DNA of 64,000 nucleotides from Nocardioides daejeonensis (GTDB taxonomy: Bacteria > Actinomycetota > Actinomycetes > Propionibacteriales > Nocardioidaceae): positions 186,001 to 250,000 of the forward strand of contig NZ_QHKZ01000005.1 of the NCBI RefSeq assembly GCF_003194585.1. The letters are read 5' to 3'. The notes below the pieces were generated by a model. That model saw only the letters and a program-made list of their open reading frames with translations. It was not told the DNA's origin and ran no database searches. This document shows positions 8,601-17,363 of the stretch, piece after piece (positions within the stretch are counted from its first letter, which is position 1; each line of letters starts with the position of its first letter). The position numbers and the translations under genes are program-made.

Positions 8601-8987
8601 GTCGATCATCGCGCCGTCGCGTGGCTGCGTGCCTTGGTCGAGTTGCGCGATCAGGGGCTGTGTGCGCCGTTGCCGTTGCCGCTGCGCACCGGGCTGGGCT
8701 GGGCTGAGGCGAAGTTCCGCGCGGAGATGGGCGCCCCGATGTCACCTGAGCAGGCAGCGCAGCGTGAGTGGCTCACCGACCGCAACCGCGCCAACGCGCC
8801 GGCGGGGGAGCAGGACGATCCGGCGCATCGCCTGGTCTGGGGGGAGGGCGCCGGCTTCGAGGTGCTCGCCGGCCCCGTCGTCGCCGAGGAGGCCGAGGCG
8901 GATACCGAGCATCGCCTCGATCAGCTTGCCCGGCAGGTGTGGTGGCCGCTGTTGGCGCACGGCCGGGAGAAGGTGGGGCCACTATGA
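5631..8987 (+). CDS. recC: exodeoxyribonuclease V subunit gamma (RecC)
   Basis: This 1118-residue RecC homologue is the subunit of RecBCD that splits the DNA duplex and scans the 3' strand for the recombination hotspot. The start LHIHRAERTDRLADGLAALL and the motif AVPQRGVERWLGQRLA are the family's N-terminal signature. VFMCPDIE-type and IRVHACHG-type segments (LRVHACHGPARQIEVL, VLVMCPDIETYAPLI) mark the helicase-like core, whose Walker residues are degenerate as in other RecC proteins. The C-terminal nuclease-like fold lacks the catalytic set. ATG 5631 is preferred to an upstream in-frame ATG at 5607 because TATACC lies 7 nt before it and family members begin here. It overlaps recB by 4 nt (ATGA). 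Confidence 0.95.
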   Translation: MALHIHRAERTDRLADGLAALLSSPLPDPFADEVVAVPQRGVERWLGQRLAHRLGVGPRGGDGVCAGVRFVSPYSLVAMLHGVDRDDPWGPDQLVWPVLRVIDAAMEEEWAHTLAAHLGHGHRGAEAEVRGNRRYSVARRLAGLLAAAAVQRPEMLSDWAAGRATDGAGRPLPDDLAWQPELWRRVVDEVDQPPPDVRMTRTIDRLATGGDDLDLPARLSLFGHTRLARSEVRVLAALGQVRDVHLWLPQPSGRLWDALAELSAEGPVPRPDDPSAPYVRHPLLASLGRDARELQRAFAEVEFVDHVVALELPAPTTLLERLQADIRANREPRPGPAEPRDDSLRVHACHGPARQIEVLREVLVGLLADDPTLEPRDVLVMCPDIETYAPLIQAGFGLAGVVDEPGVESHPAHQLRVRLADRSLAATNPLLTVAARLVELAGGRVTATEVLDLLASPAVADRFRLTTDDHARIARWVADAGVRWGIDAVGRADYRLDGFTQNTWRSGLDRILVGVALAEDDHGRLGSALPLDDVSSGDIDLVGRLAEYLDRVASALDALHTARTVPEWVAALQEAVGALTRVSADQVWQTAQLERELASVREAVSAQSTELRLTDVRALLQHRLAGRPTRANFRTGTLTVSTMVPMRSVPHRVICLVGLDDGQFPRVGALDGDDVLGRAPLTGERDVRSEDRQLLLDAVLAATEKLVVTYSGANEHTGAPRPPAVPVGELLDAAARTAPEAQVLVRHPLQSFDPRNLTAGLVPGRAEPFSFDVSALAGARIALAERTPRPPLLVKPLPAQPTGDVSLDELIAFHTHPVREFLRHRLDVATSREAELLDDAIPVELDALATWGVGDRLLRAVLDGRDPMPSMLDEQLRGMLPPRQLGIRTLRQVVANVQGIVDGTSALRSPEARAVDIDVDLGDGRRLTGTVTGVRGHQRLVVGYSGVRARQRLENWISLLALSATHPDDHWTALVVGKGKGAPARSLAGPVDHRAVAWLRALVELRDQGLCAPLPLPLRTGLGWAEAKFRAEMGAPMSPEQAAQREWLTDRNRANAPAGEQDDPAHRLVWGEGAGFEVLAGPVVAEEAEADTEHRLDQLARQVWWPLLAHGREKVGPL

Positions 8988-11900
8988 CCCGCGCAGTCCA
9001 GCACGTCGCGAGCGATCAGTCGCCTGCGGCGATCCAGCCGCACCGGATCACCGATCCGCTGCCGACTGGGACGACGTTGCTCGAAGCGAGCGCCGGCACC
9101 GGCAAGACCTGGACGATCGGTGCCCTGGTCGCCCGGTTCGTCGCCGAGGGGGAGGCCCGGCTCGACGAGATGCTCGTGGTCACCTTCGGCCGAGCCGCCA
9201 GTCAGGAGCTGCGGGAGCGGGTGCGCGCCCAGCTGGTCGAGCTGGAGCAGGCCTACGCCGATCCGGCTGCACCACGCTCCGCCAACGAGGTCGTCGATCT
9301 CCTGCTCGACGTCGACGAGCCCGAGCGGGAGCAGCGGCGGCGCCGCGTCCGGGAGGCCCTGGCCGAGTTCGACGCGGCGACCATCGCGACCACCCACCAG
9401 TTCTGCCAGCTGGTGCTCCGCAGCCTCGGAGTCGCGGGCGACACCGACGCAGAAGCCACGCTGGTCGAGGATCTCGACGAGCTCCTGGTGGAGGTCGTCG
9501 ACGACCTCTACCTCCGGGGATTCGCCGACACCGAGGAGCCCCCGCTCTTCAGCCGCAGCGAGGCATTGCGCCTGGCGCGCGGTGCGGTCTCCGACCCGCA
9601 GGCTCGGCTGGAGCCGGCCGACGCCGACCCCGGTTCGCCGGCCGGGCGACGGGTTGCCTTCTGTGGCGCCGTACGCACCGAGCTCGCTCGCCGCAAGCGC
9701 CTCCTGGGTGTGCTGGGCTACGACGACCTGCTCAGTCAGCTGGCCGAGGCCCTGGCGCGTCCGGAGGCACCTGCGCGAGTCCGGATGCGCCAGCGCTGGA
9801 GGGTGGTGCTCGTCGACGAGTTCCAAGACACCGACCCGGTGCAGTGGAACGTGCTGGACCGGGCCTTCACCGGCCACGCGCGGATGGTGCTGATCGGAGA
9901 CCCCAAGCAGGCGATCTACGCCTTCCGCGGTGGCGACGTGGTGACCTATCTGGACGCTGCCGAGACCGCTTCGCAGAGTCGCACGCTCGCCACGAACTGG
10001 CGCTCCGACCAGGCCCTGCTCGATCGCATGCAGGTCGTCCTCGAGGGAGCCGCGCTCGGCGACCCGCGCATCGTCGTTCGGCCGGTACAAGCGGCGCATG
10101 CCGAGCCTCGGCTGGTCGGCGCACCCGAGCCAGAGCCGTTCACCGTCCGGGTGCTGACCCGCTCGATGCTGGGCAGGCGAGGCAGCGGCGGCCTGCCGGT
10201 CGCTCAGGTCAGGCCACTGATCGCCGCGGACTGTGCTGCCCAGATCAAGCGACTGCTGCTCTCGGACGCCACGGTCGACGGTCGGCCGGTGCACCCGGGC
10301 GACGTCGCGGTGCTGGCCCATACGGGGGCTCAGTTGCAGGCCGTGCACGCTGCCCTGACCGAAGCCGGCGTCCCGGCGGTCATCGCCGGTGGTGGCAGCG
10401 TGTTCCGGACGCCGGCCGCCCGGGAGTGGCTGACCCTCATGGAGGCGATGGAGCAGCCGCACCGTTCCGCACGGGTTCGTGCCGCCGCGCTGACGCCGTT
10501 CCTCGGTCTCACCGCGCAGCGGCTCGACGCCGACCCGACACTCACCGACGCTCTCTCCGAGAGGATCGTCGAATGGGCCGGGCTCTTCACTCGGCGGGGG
10601 GTCGCCGCCGTGCTGGAGGCCGCGGTCATCGGCGGGTTGCACGAGAGAGTGCTCACCTGGACCGAGGGCGAACGCCACCTCACCGACCTGCGTCACGTCG
10701 GCCAGGCCCTGCACCAGGTGGTGATGGTGGATCGACTGGGTCTGGTGGCGGTGGTGCAATGGCTGCGCGAGCAGGTCGCCGACGAGTCGCCCGAGACAGG
10801 ATCCGAGCGCACCCGACGCCTCGACAGCGATGCCGCCGCCGTGCAGCTGGTGACGATCCACGGCAGCAAAGGGCTGCAGTACCCGATCGTCCATCTGCCG
10901 TTTGTGGCTGATCGGTGGGTCGGCAAGCCCGATCTGCCGCGCTTCCACGCGCCGACCGACCAGCAGCGCTGCCTCGACGTCGGCGGCAGCAAGGGGCCAC
11001 GCTGGCGAGACGACACCGCCCTGCACCAGGCGGAGGAGGCGGGCGAGTCACTGCGGTTGCTCTACGTGGCGATGACGCGGGCACAGAGTCAGCTGGTGAC
11101 GTGGTGGGCGCCGAGCAACAACGCGACCGGTTCACCGCTGCATCGGATGCTCATCGGGCGTGGACCAGGCATGGCCGCAGTGCCCGACCAGTGCGAGCTG
11201 CCCACCGACGAGGCCGCGCACGGCTACTTCGAGGCGTGGCGTGCCCGCGGTGGCCCGGTCTGGCGACTGGCCACCGCCGAGTTCCCGGAGGACCCGCTGC
11301 GCTCGACGACGAGCGACGAGCTCGCCGTACGCCGATTCGCCCGGGACGTGGACACCGTCTGGCGTCGTACCTCCTATTCCGCGCTCAGCGCGGCTGCGGA
11401 GAGCGCCGGGCTGGCGACCGTCGACTCCGAACCCGAACAGGTGCCTCGGGACGACGAGCCCGAGACCGCTGAGCCGGGGCCGGCAGCGCCGATCACGCTG
11501 CCGGGCGACCTGCCCTCGCCGATGGCGGACCTTCCCGTCGGCGCGGCCTTCGGCTCCTTGGTGCACGCCGTACTCGAGCACGCCGATCCGGCCGCTCCGG
11601 ACTTCGCGGCAGAGCTGCTCACCCGGATTCACGAGCAGCTGCCGCGGTGGCCGGCACCGGTCGATCCGGAAGAGCTGGCGGCCGCACTCGTCACAGTCTG
11701 CGAGACGCCGTTGGGCCCCTTGGCGGGCGAGCTGCGGCTGGTCGATCTGCCGTTGCGCCGGCGGATGCGTGAGCTGGAGTTCGAGCTGCCTCTGGCAGGC
11801 GGTGACGTCGTCGGATATCCGGCTGACGAGGTCCGGCTCGGAGACCTGGCCGGGCTGCTGCGTGAGCATCTCCCTGCCCACGACCCACTGCTTCCGTACG

Positions 11901-12340
11901 CCGACGCCCTGGCGGACCCGGCCCTGGGCAGCCAAGTGCTGCGCGGCTATCTCACCGGGTCGATCGACCTGGTGATGGAGTCCGAGGGCCGGTTCCTGGT
12001 GGTCGACTACAAGACCAACTGGCTCGGCCGCCCGGACCAACCGCTGACGGCGGCTGACTACCGTCCCGAGGCCCTCGCCGCAGCGATGGGCCACTCGGAC
12101 TACCCGCTGCAGGCACTTCTCTACGCCGTCGTGCTGCATCGCTATCTGCGCTGGCGTCTCCCCGACTACGACCCTGGGAGCCATCTGGGTGGTGTGCTCT
12201 ACCTCTACCTCCGGGGCATGTGCGGGCCCGAGACCCCGCGCGTCGACGGCCAACCGACCGGCGTCTTTGCGTGGCACCCGCCCGCTGCCCTGGTGGTGGC
12301 CATCAGCGACCTGCTCGACGGCGTCAAGGGGGCACCGTGA
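8984..12340 (+). CDS. recB: exodeoxyribonuclease V subunit beta (RecB)
   Basis: This 1118-residue protein is the 3'-5' helicase and nuclease subunit of RecBCD. Visible motifs are Walker A EASAGTGKTWT (Lys41), motif II VLVDEFQDTDPVQW (about 272-285), motif V VTIHGSKGLQYPIV, motif VI LLYVAMTRAQSQL, and the C-terminal nuclease core GSIDLV and VVDYKTNW (about 985-1010), which carries the Asp and the D-x-K catalytic residues. ATG 8984 overlaps the recC stop (ATGA), so translation is coupled. Open frame extends upstream into recC in the same phase but is shadow sequence. With recC and recD it repairs double-strand breaks and degrades foreign DNA ends. Confidence 0.96.
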   Translation: MTRAVQHVASDQSPAAIQPHRITDPLPTGTTLLEASAGTGKTWTIGALVARFVAEGEARLDEMLVVTFGRAASQELRERVRAQLVELEQAYADPAAPRSANEVVDLLLDVDEPEREQRRRRVREALAEFDAATIATTHQFCQLVLRSLGVAGDTDAEATLVEDLDELLVEVVDDLYLRGFADTEEPPLFSRSEALRLARGAVSDPQARLEPADADPGSPAGRRVAFCGAVRTELARRKRLLGVLGYDDLLSQLAEALARPEAPARVRMRQRWRVVLVDEFQDTDPVQWNVLDRAFTGHARMVLIGDPKQAIYAFRGGDVVTYLDAAETASQSRTLATNWRSDQALLDRMQVVLEGAALGDPRIVVRPVQAAHAEPRLVGAPEPEPFTVRVLTRSMLGRRGSGGLPVAQVRPLIAADCAAQIKRLLLSDATVDGRPVHPGDVAVLAHTGAQLQAVHAALTEAGVPAVIAGGGSVFRTPAAREWLTLMEAMEQPHRSARVRAAALTPFLGLTAQRLDADPTLTDALSERIVEWAGLFTRRGVAAVLEAAVIGGLHERVLTWTEGERHLTDLRHVGQALHQVVMVDRLGLVAVVQWLREQVADESPETGSERTRRLDSDAAAVQLVTIHGSKGLQYPIVHLPFVADRWVGKPDLPRFHAPTDQQRCLDVGGSKGPRWRDDTALHQAEEAGESLRLLYVAMTRAQSQLVTWWAPSNNATGSPLHRMLIGRGPGMAAVPDQCELPTDEAAHGYFEAWRARGGPVWRLATAEFPEDPLRSTTSDELAVRRFARDVDTVWRRTSYSALSAAAESAGLATVDSEPEQVPRDDEPETAEPGPAAPITLPGDLPSPMADLPVGAAFGSLVHAVLEHADPAAPDFAAELLTRIHEQLPRWPAPVDPEELAAALVTVCETPLGPLAGELRLVDLPLRRRMRELEFELPLAGGDVVGYPADEVRLGDLAGLLREHLPAHDPLLPYADALADPALGSQVLRGYLTGSIDLVMESEGRFLVVDYKTNWLGRPDQPLTAADYRPEALAAAMGHSDYPLQALLYAVVLHRYLRWRLPDYDPGSHLGGVLYLYLRGMCGPETPRVDGQPTGVFAWHPPAALVVAISDLLDGVKGAP

Positions 12341-14088
12341 GTGAGCTCTTCGAGCCTGACGGCCCAACCGATCACCGGCTTGCGCTGCGTGCGTCCGGCC
12401 TGCTGGCGGAGGCCAACCAGGCGGGCGTGATCACGGCTGCTGACGTGCATGTCGCGCAACGACTGGCAGAGCTCGGTGGCGAGCCCGACGACTCGGTACT
12501 GCTTGCCGTGGCGTTGACCTGTGCGGCCGTGCGCAACGGCTCGGTCTGCCTCGACCTGACCGACCTCGAGACGCCCGAGGGGCTGACCTGGCCGGATCCG
12601 GCGAGCTGGCGTGCAGCCATCGCCGCCTCTCCTCTCCTCGAGGCAGGGGTTGTGCACTGGGAGCACGACCTGCTCCATCTCGACCGCTACTGGAGGCAGG
12701 AGGGGCAGGTCGCCGACGATCTGGCCGCTCGCGCCGGGCGCCCCGTTCCATCGCCGGCAGCCGGGATCGACGAGGTCGCTGCCCGGCTCTTCCCCGGTGA
12801 CGGCTACGCCGACCAGCGCAGTGCTGCGCTCCGGGCGATCCGCGTGTGGACCGCCGTACTCACCGGTGGCCCCGGGACCGGGAAGACGACCACCGTGGCT
12901 GGGCTGCTGGCGTTGCTCCTTGCTGCGGCGGGGAGCCAGCCGGAGCGCCCACTGCGGGTCGCGCTGGCCGCGCCGACCGGCAAGGCCGCGGCTCGGCTGA
13001 GCGCTGCCGTCCGAGAGGAGTTGGCCGACGTGCGGTTCGACGACGCGGAGCGGGCCGCGTTGAGCGGCATCCGGGCCACGACGCTGCACCGGCTGCTCGG
13101 TTCACGGCCCGACACCCGGAGCCGGTTCCGGCACCACCGGGGCAATCGGCTGCCCCACGATGTCGTGATCGTCGACGAGACGTCGATGGTGTCGCTGACG
13201 ATGATGGCGCGACTCTTCGAGGCGGTCCGCCCAGACGCCCGGCTGGTCCTGGTGGGCGACCACCACCAGCTGGCGTCGGTCGAGGCCGGCGCCGTGCTGG
13301 CCGACCTCGTCGCGGGCCTGCCGTCGGAGCAGGTGGCCGAGCTTGCCCACAACCACCGCTCCGAAGCCGACATCGTGGCATTGGGTGAGGCGATCCGGGC
13401 TGGCGATCCCGACCAGGTCGTCAGCCTCCTGCGTGCGCCGTCGGAGGAGGTCTCCTTCCAGGAGGAGGTGGGCGATGCCCTGCAGCAGCGCTTGGTCGCT
13501 GCCGCGTGGGAGCTCCGCCGAGCCGCACAGGCCGGCGACGTCGCGGAGGCCCTCGCCGCGATGGAGCGCCACCGCCTGCTCTGTGCCCACCGGGAGGGAC
13601 CGCACGGCGTCGACCGCTGGAACTCGCGGATCGAGCACTGGCTCGCCGAGAGCCTGCAGGACGGCGTCGACCACCCGCTCCGCGATCCCTGGTACGCCGG
13701 TCGGCCGGTTCTGGTGACCGCGAACGACCCGACCTTGGGCATCTTCAACGGTGACACCGGCGTGGTGGTGCGGACACCCGACGGCGGTCGACGGGTGGTC
13801 TTGGAGACCGCGAGCGGCCCGCTTGCGCTGCCGCCCAGCAGGCTCGACGCGGTGGAGACCATGCACGCGATGACCATCCACAAGGCGCAGGGGAGCCAGG
13901 CCTCGGAGGTCACGGTGCTCCTGCCCGACGAGGAGTCCCGGCTCCTTACGCGCGAGCTCCTCTATACGGCGGTTACTCGCGCTCGCCATCGGGTGCGGGT
14001 GGTCGGCAGTGAGCAGGTCGTGCGTGCGTCCGTCACTCGCGGCGTGCGCCGCGCCAGCGGGCTGCAGCACCGGCTGGGCGCCAGGTGA
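12337..14088 (+). CDS. recD: exodeoxyribonuclease V subunit alpha (RecD)
   Basis: This 583-residue 5'-3' superfamily 1B helicase subunit has Walker A GGPGTGKTTT (about 177-186), motif Ia LAAPTGKAAARL, motif II VIVDETSMVSLTMM (about 279), motif III VLVGDHHQLASVEAG, a UvrD-like TIHKAQGSQASEV and motif VI LLYTAVTRARHRVRVVG. The length matches E. coli RecD, with the short N-terminal domain of the RecBCD partner type rather than RecD2. The GTG start overlaps the recB stop by 3 nt (12337-12340), so recC-recB-recD form one translationally coupled operon. Alternative starts further 5' would lie inside recB and are unlikely. Confidence 0.96.
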   Translation: MSELFEPDGPTDHRLALRASGLLAEANQAGVITAADVHVAQRLAELGGEPDDSVLLAVALTCAAVRNGSVCLDLTDLETPEGLTWPDPASWRAAIAASPLLEAGVVHWEHDLLHLDRYWRQEGQVADDLAARAGRPVPSPAAGIDEVAARLFPGDGYADQRSAALRAIRVWTAVLTGGPGTGKTTTVAGLLALLLAAAGSQPERPLRVALAAPTGKAAARLSAAVREELADVRFDDAERAALSGIRATTLHRLLGSRPDTRSRFRHHRGNRLPHDVVIVDETSMVSLTMMARLFEAVRPDARLVLVGDHHQLASVEAGAVLADLVAGLPSEQVAELAHNHRSEADIVALGEAIRAGDPDQVVSLLRAPSEEVSFQEEVGDALQQRLVAAAWELRRAAQAGDVAEALAAMERHRLLCAHREGPHGVDRWNSRIEHWLAESLQDGVDHPLRDPWYAGRPVLVTANDPTLGIFNGDTGVVVRTPDGGRRVVLETASGPLALPPSRLDAVETMHAMTIHKAQGSQASEVTVLLPDEESRLLTRELLYTAVTRARHRVRVVGSEQVVRASVTRGVRRASGLQHRLGAR

Positions 14089-14192
14089 GCCGAGCCTCGG
14101 TGGCGGAGACCGTGGGAGAGGTGCCCCGATGCCCCTGGTGCGACGCCGGACGACACGGGACAATCGCCCGACGTACACGAGGAATGAGGCTG

Positions 14193-14912
14193 ATGGAGTT
14201 GCACAGCAAGCGGATGCGTCTCGGTATGGCTGCCCTGGTCGTCTTGGGTACGCTCGCCGGATGTGGGGACGACGACGAGTCGCCCGCCACCCTGGAGGGC
14301 AAGAGCGGAGCCGAGGTGCGGGATGCCGCAAAGAAGGCGATGACCGAGCTCACCGGCATGCGTATGGTCGCCTCCTTCGCTCAGGAGGGGCGCACCGTGA
14401 AGGTCGATGCCGTGATGGACTCCGACGGCGACTGCGAGGCAAGCCTCGACATGGGCCCGGGCAAGGCCGAGATCGTCGGTGATGCCGACGGCACCTACGT
14501 GTCGGGCGACCAGGAGTTCTGGGCGCTTACCGCCGGGGGCGAGTCCGAGGCGGAGCGGGTGCTCGGGCTCGTCGGCGAGAAGTGGGCGAGGGTCGAGCCG
14601 GAAGGCTTCGCCGGTTTCTGCGATCTGCAGTCGTTGGTCGATGGCTTCAACGACGGCGACAAGGCGGAGATCGAGCTCGGCGATGTCGTCGAGCATGACG
14701 GGACGAAGGCCCTGCAGGTGACCACGACCAACGCGGAGGAGGGCCGGGTCAGCTCTTTGCTGGTGGCCTACGAGGCGCCGCACCGCGTGCTGCAGATGCG
14801 CCAGGAGTCCGACGAATCCACGTCGCTGGATCTCAGCGACTTCGACCGGGACGTGAAGCCGGAGCTGCCGGGTGAGGACGACTACGTCGACCTCACCACG
14901 ATCGGCGGCTGA
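14193..14912 (+). CDS. lipoprotein, shares its domain with the next gene
   Basis: This is a 239-residue predicted lipoprotein. The signal peptide MRLGMAALVVLGTLAGC carries the lipobox LAGC. The mature domain has the pattern of actinobacterial LppX/LprG-like surface lipoproteins (DGDCEASLDMGPGKAEIVG, then SGDQEFW, then EGFAGFCDLQSLVDGF), with two conserved Cys. The protein at 15045 repeats this domain in the same order (TDGRCTGTLSIYGG; KGDQKFW; ENFASFCDLNNLLEEF), so the two arose by duplication. ATG 14193 is chosen; ATG 14184 or 14211 are possible. A GTG at 14085 overlapping the recD stop would add 36 residues before the signal peptide and is disfavoured. Function is unknown; lipid carriage is one possibility for this fold. 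Confidence 0.7.
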   Translation: MELHSKRMRLGMAALVVLGTLAGCGDDDESPATLEGKSGAEVRDAAKKAMTELTGMRMVASFAQEGRTVKVDAVMDSDGDCEASLDMGPGKAEIVGDADGTYVSGDQEFWALTAGGESEAERVLGLVGEKWARVEPEGFAGFCDLQSLVDGFNDGDKAEIELGDVVEHDGTKALQVTTTNAEEGRVSSLLVAYEAPHRVLQMRQESDESTSLDLSDFDRDVKPELPGEDDYVDLTTIGG

Positions 14913-15044
14913 GCCTCGTCGGGGTTTGCTGGGTCCCTGTCGCGGGCAAGGAGTGAAGGGCACGGCGGGTGCGGGGCCGCCGTGGAGCACGCGTGGGGGC
15001 TCGTTACCGGTAGATTCCGGTAGCGAAGACATGAAGGAGTGGAC

Positions 15045-16367
15045 GTGGAGTTGCATCACCAGCTGCAGACGTTGGTGCAGCAGCGTGGCGAGGCGGTTCT
15101 GGCCGACCCCGACGTGCTGCGCGCTGCGCTGGAGGACTACCTCGACGAGCAGACGGCGAGTACCGGTGACCTGAACCTCCTGGTTGACGCCGTGCGTCTG
15201 GGGGGACTGACCCGGCTGCGGTCGGCCATGCAGGGGGGCGCCGTTCCGGGAGCGGCCGTCGAGACTGCCGGTGGCTACCTCGCGCGACAGCGTGGCAGCA
15301 GTGATGTCGCCAGCGCCCAGTGGGCGGTCGCCGCACTCGGCTACGCCGTTGGGCAGGTTCCTGACCAGATCCCGACCGCCCTCCGGCAGAGCTTCACCAG
15401 CGGTGGCCCCGCCCCGTGGCCGCCGGCTGGCGCTCCGGTGGTCTCTCCGCCGCCGATGATGTCGCCGCCGATGATGTCTCCGCCGCAGCAGCCCTGGCAG
15501 GCGGGTCCGCCGGCTCAGGCCGGGCCCCCGCCCGGGTGGCAGGGCGGCCCCCCGCCCGGCGCGCCGTACGGGCAGCCTGCAGGGGCGAAGAAGTCGAAGG
15601 CGCCACTGATCGCGGTCGGCGCGGCCGTCGCCGTGCTGGCCGTCGGCGGCGGGATCGCCTGGGCGGTCAGCGCGGGCGGAGACGACGGCGACAAGAAGGC
15701 CAAGGACGACCCGACGACGTCGCAGACCACGAAGTCGGGCACGACCGAGGACCCGACGAAGACCGGCGGTGACTCCTTGGAGGCCAAGTCGCCCGCGGAG
15801 ATCCAAGAGGCTGTCGTTGCCGACATGAACGAGGTCACCTCACTCAACATGCGCGGCAAGGTCGAGTTGGACGGGCTCGAGATGGACCTCTCCATGGATA
15901 CCGACGGGCGCTGCACCGGCACCTTGTCGATCTATGGTGGCGTCGCCAGCATCATCTCGGACGGCACCGACGAGTACCTGAAGGGCGATCAGAAGTTCTG
16001 GATCGCCAGCAGCAAGGGGTCGACGCCCCCGTCGTCGGTGCTCGACATGTTCGTCGGCAAGTGGATGAAGACGCCGGGCACCGAGAACTTCGCCAGCTTC
16101 TGCGACCTCAACAACCTGCTGGAGGAGTTCGACAACGACGGGGCGGCCGACTTCGAGACCGGTGGCACCAGCATGGTCAACGGACGTGAGGCGCTGCAGC
16201 TGAACTCCGATGACGGCAGCACGATCTACGTCGGAAACTCGAGCCCGCACCACATCCTGCGGATCGTCGGCAACGACACCGAGCCTGGTGAGTTCCTGCT
16301 CTCCCAGTTCAACCAAGAGCTCGAGATCCGGGTACCCAGCGACTACGTCGACAACCCGAGCAGCTGA
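15045..16367 (+). CDS. single-pass membrane protein: cytoplasmic head, Pro-rich linker, extracytoplasmic lipoprotein-like domain
   Basis: This is a 440-residue protein of unknown function. Residues 1-120 are helical and probably cytoplasmic (ELHHQLQTLVQQRGEAVL; PTALRQSF). Residues about 125-180 are a Pro/Gly/Met-rich linker with a repeated PPMMSPPMMSPP. A transmembrane helix (about 186-208) follows, then a Thr/Lys-rich spacer and a C-terminal domain homologous to the lipoprotein at 14193. The GTG at 15045 has AAGGAG 5 nt upstream, whereas a GTG two codons earlier has none. Type I membrane topology places the shared domain outside the cell. The layout resembles actinobacterial transmembrane sensors in which a cytoplasmic domain is coupled to an external binding domain. 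Confidence 0.72.
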   Translation: MELHHQLQTLVQQRGEAVLADPDVLRAALEDYLDEQTASTGDLNLLVDAVRLGGLTRLRSAMQGGAVPGAAVETAGGYLARQRGSSDVASAQWAVAALGYAVGQVPDQIPTALRQSFTSGGPAPWPPAGAPVVSPPPMMSPPMMSPPQQPWQAGPPAQAGPPPGWQGGPPPGAPYGQPAGAKKSKAPLIAVGAAVAVLAVGGGIAWAVSAGGDDGDKKAKDDPTTSQTTKSGTTEDPTKTGGDSLEAKSPAEIQEAVVADMNEVTSLNMRGKVELDGLEMDLSMDTDGRCTGTLSIYGGVASIISDGTDEYLKGDQKFWIASSKGSTPPSSVLDMFVGKWMKTPGTENFASFCDLNNLLEEFDNDGAADFETGGTSMVNGREALQLNSDDGSTIYVGNSSPHHILRIVGNDTEPGEFLLSQFNQELEIRVPSDYVDNPSS

Positions 16368-16373
16368 GTGGCA

Positions 16374-16408
16374 CGCCCGGATCGACCGTTCGCCGGTCGG
16401 TTCGGGCG
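16374..16408. terminator. hairpin terminator between convergent genes
   Basis: CGCCCGGATCGACCG (16374-16388) pairs with CGGTCGGTTCGGGCG (16394-16408) with two mismatches and a 5-nt loop. It begins 7 nt after the stop of the upstream membrane-protein gene. There is no T-run, as is usual at this G+C. Confidence 0.6.
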
Positions 16409-16460
16409 CATCGCTCGCCGTCGCGGGCCAAGGTCTGGCGGTGCCGCCGAGGTGTGGTGC

Positions 16461-17363
16461 TCAGTGCGCGGAGCGGCGCCCGGGCCGTTTCTTGCCGCCC
16501 GTTGAGCGGCGCGCCGGCTGGTGCGTCGGCGTACGCCAGTCGAAGTAGGTGCGTCCGGCGACCGGCTTGCCGATCACCTCGCTGACCGTGACCAGGGTGA
16601 AGCCGCGACGGCGCAGGCCTCTGATCATGCTGTCGACGGCGGCAACCGTCGTCGGGCGGATGTCGTGCATCAGGATCACGCTGTTGCGACGCGCTCGCTG
16701 CACGGCAGTGCGAGAGACGTAGCCGGAGTTGCGGATCTTCCAGTCGCTGGTGTCGACGTCCCACAGCACCTCGCTGAGGCCGAGCTCGCCCTGCAGCCTG
16801 AGCACGCGAGGGTTCGAGGCGCCGTACGGCGGGCGGGAGAGCACCGGGCGCACGCCGGTGACCTCGGTGATCAGGCGCTTGGTGTGCGCGAGCTGCCAGG
16901 TGACCCACTTGTCGGGGAGTGTGGTGAGGTTCGGGTGCGCCCAGGTGTGCACGCCGATCTCGTGGCCTGCCCGAGCGATCTGCCGGGCGGTGCGGCGCCG
17001 GCCGTCGAGCATCTGCCCGACCAGGAAGAACGTCGCGGGGGCCTTGCGGCGCGCGAGAACCTGCAGCAGGCGAGGCGTGTCGAGGCCCGGCCCGTCGTCG
17101 AAGGTGAGCGCGACGCAGCGCTTGCGCTTGCAGTCCACGGTGCGACGCGTCGACGGCCCGTGAGTGCCTCGGCCGCGCGATGCGGCCGTTGCTTCGTCGT
17201 CCTTCGCCGGCGCGGGCGCGGCGGGCTCCTCCGGTGTATCGCCCGCGACGCGGCCCACCGCGGCGGCGACGTCGGGGTCCCCAGCGCCGTGGTGGGGGCG
17301 CGAAACGCCCAGTGTGATCGCCAAAGCGAGAGCCAACAGCGCAACTAGCGCCCGTGCCTGCAT
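16461..17363 (-). CDS. polysaccharide deacetylase (NodB / carbohydrate esterase family 4)
   Basis: This 300-residue exported enzyme is predicted to remove N- or O-acetyl groups from peptidoglycan or another polysaccharide at the cell surface. An N-terminal hydrophobic segment (about 5-20) is followed by a Pro/Ala-rich spacer and the NodB domain (about 80-270). All five motifs are visible: TFDDGPG (base and metal Asp), HTWAHPNL (metal His pair), RPPYGA, WDVDTSDW and ILMHD. The tail is strongly basic, which would favour binding to the anionic cell wall. It converges on the membrane protein at 15045 and diverges from the acyl-CoA dehydrogenase. Confidence 0.9.
   Translation of the reverse strand: MQARALVALLALALAITLGVSRPHHGAGDPDVAAAVGRVAGDTPEEPAAPAPAKDDEATAASRGRGTHGPSTRRTVDCKRKRCVALTFDDGPGLDTPRLLQVLARRKAPATFFLVGQMLDGRRRTARQIARAGHEIGVHTWAHPNLTTLPDKWVTWQLAHTKRLITEVTGVRPVLSRPPYGASNPRVLRLQGELGLSEVLWDVDTSDWKIRNSGYVSRTAVQRARRNSVILMHDIRPTTVAAVDSMIRGLRRRGFTLVTVSEVIGKPVAGRTYFDWRTPTHQPARRSTGGKKRPGRRSAH

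Noticed and set aside
14085..14192. GTG at 14085 overlapping the recD stop, which would extend the lipoprotein by 36 residues and join it to the rec operon
   Set aside because: The extension precedes a complete signal peptide and lipobox, which must be near the N-terminus; internal ATGs fit better.
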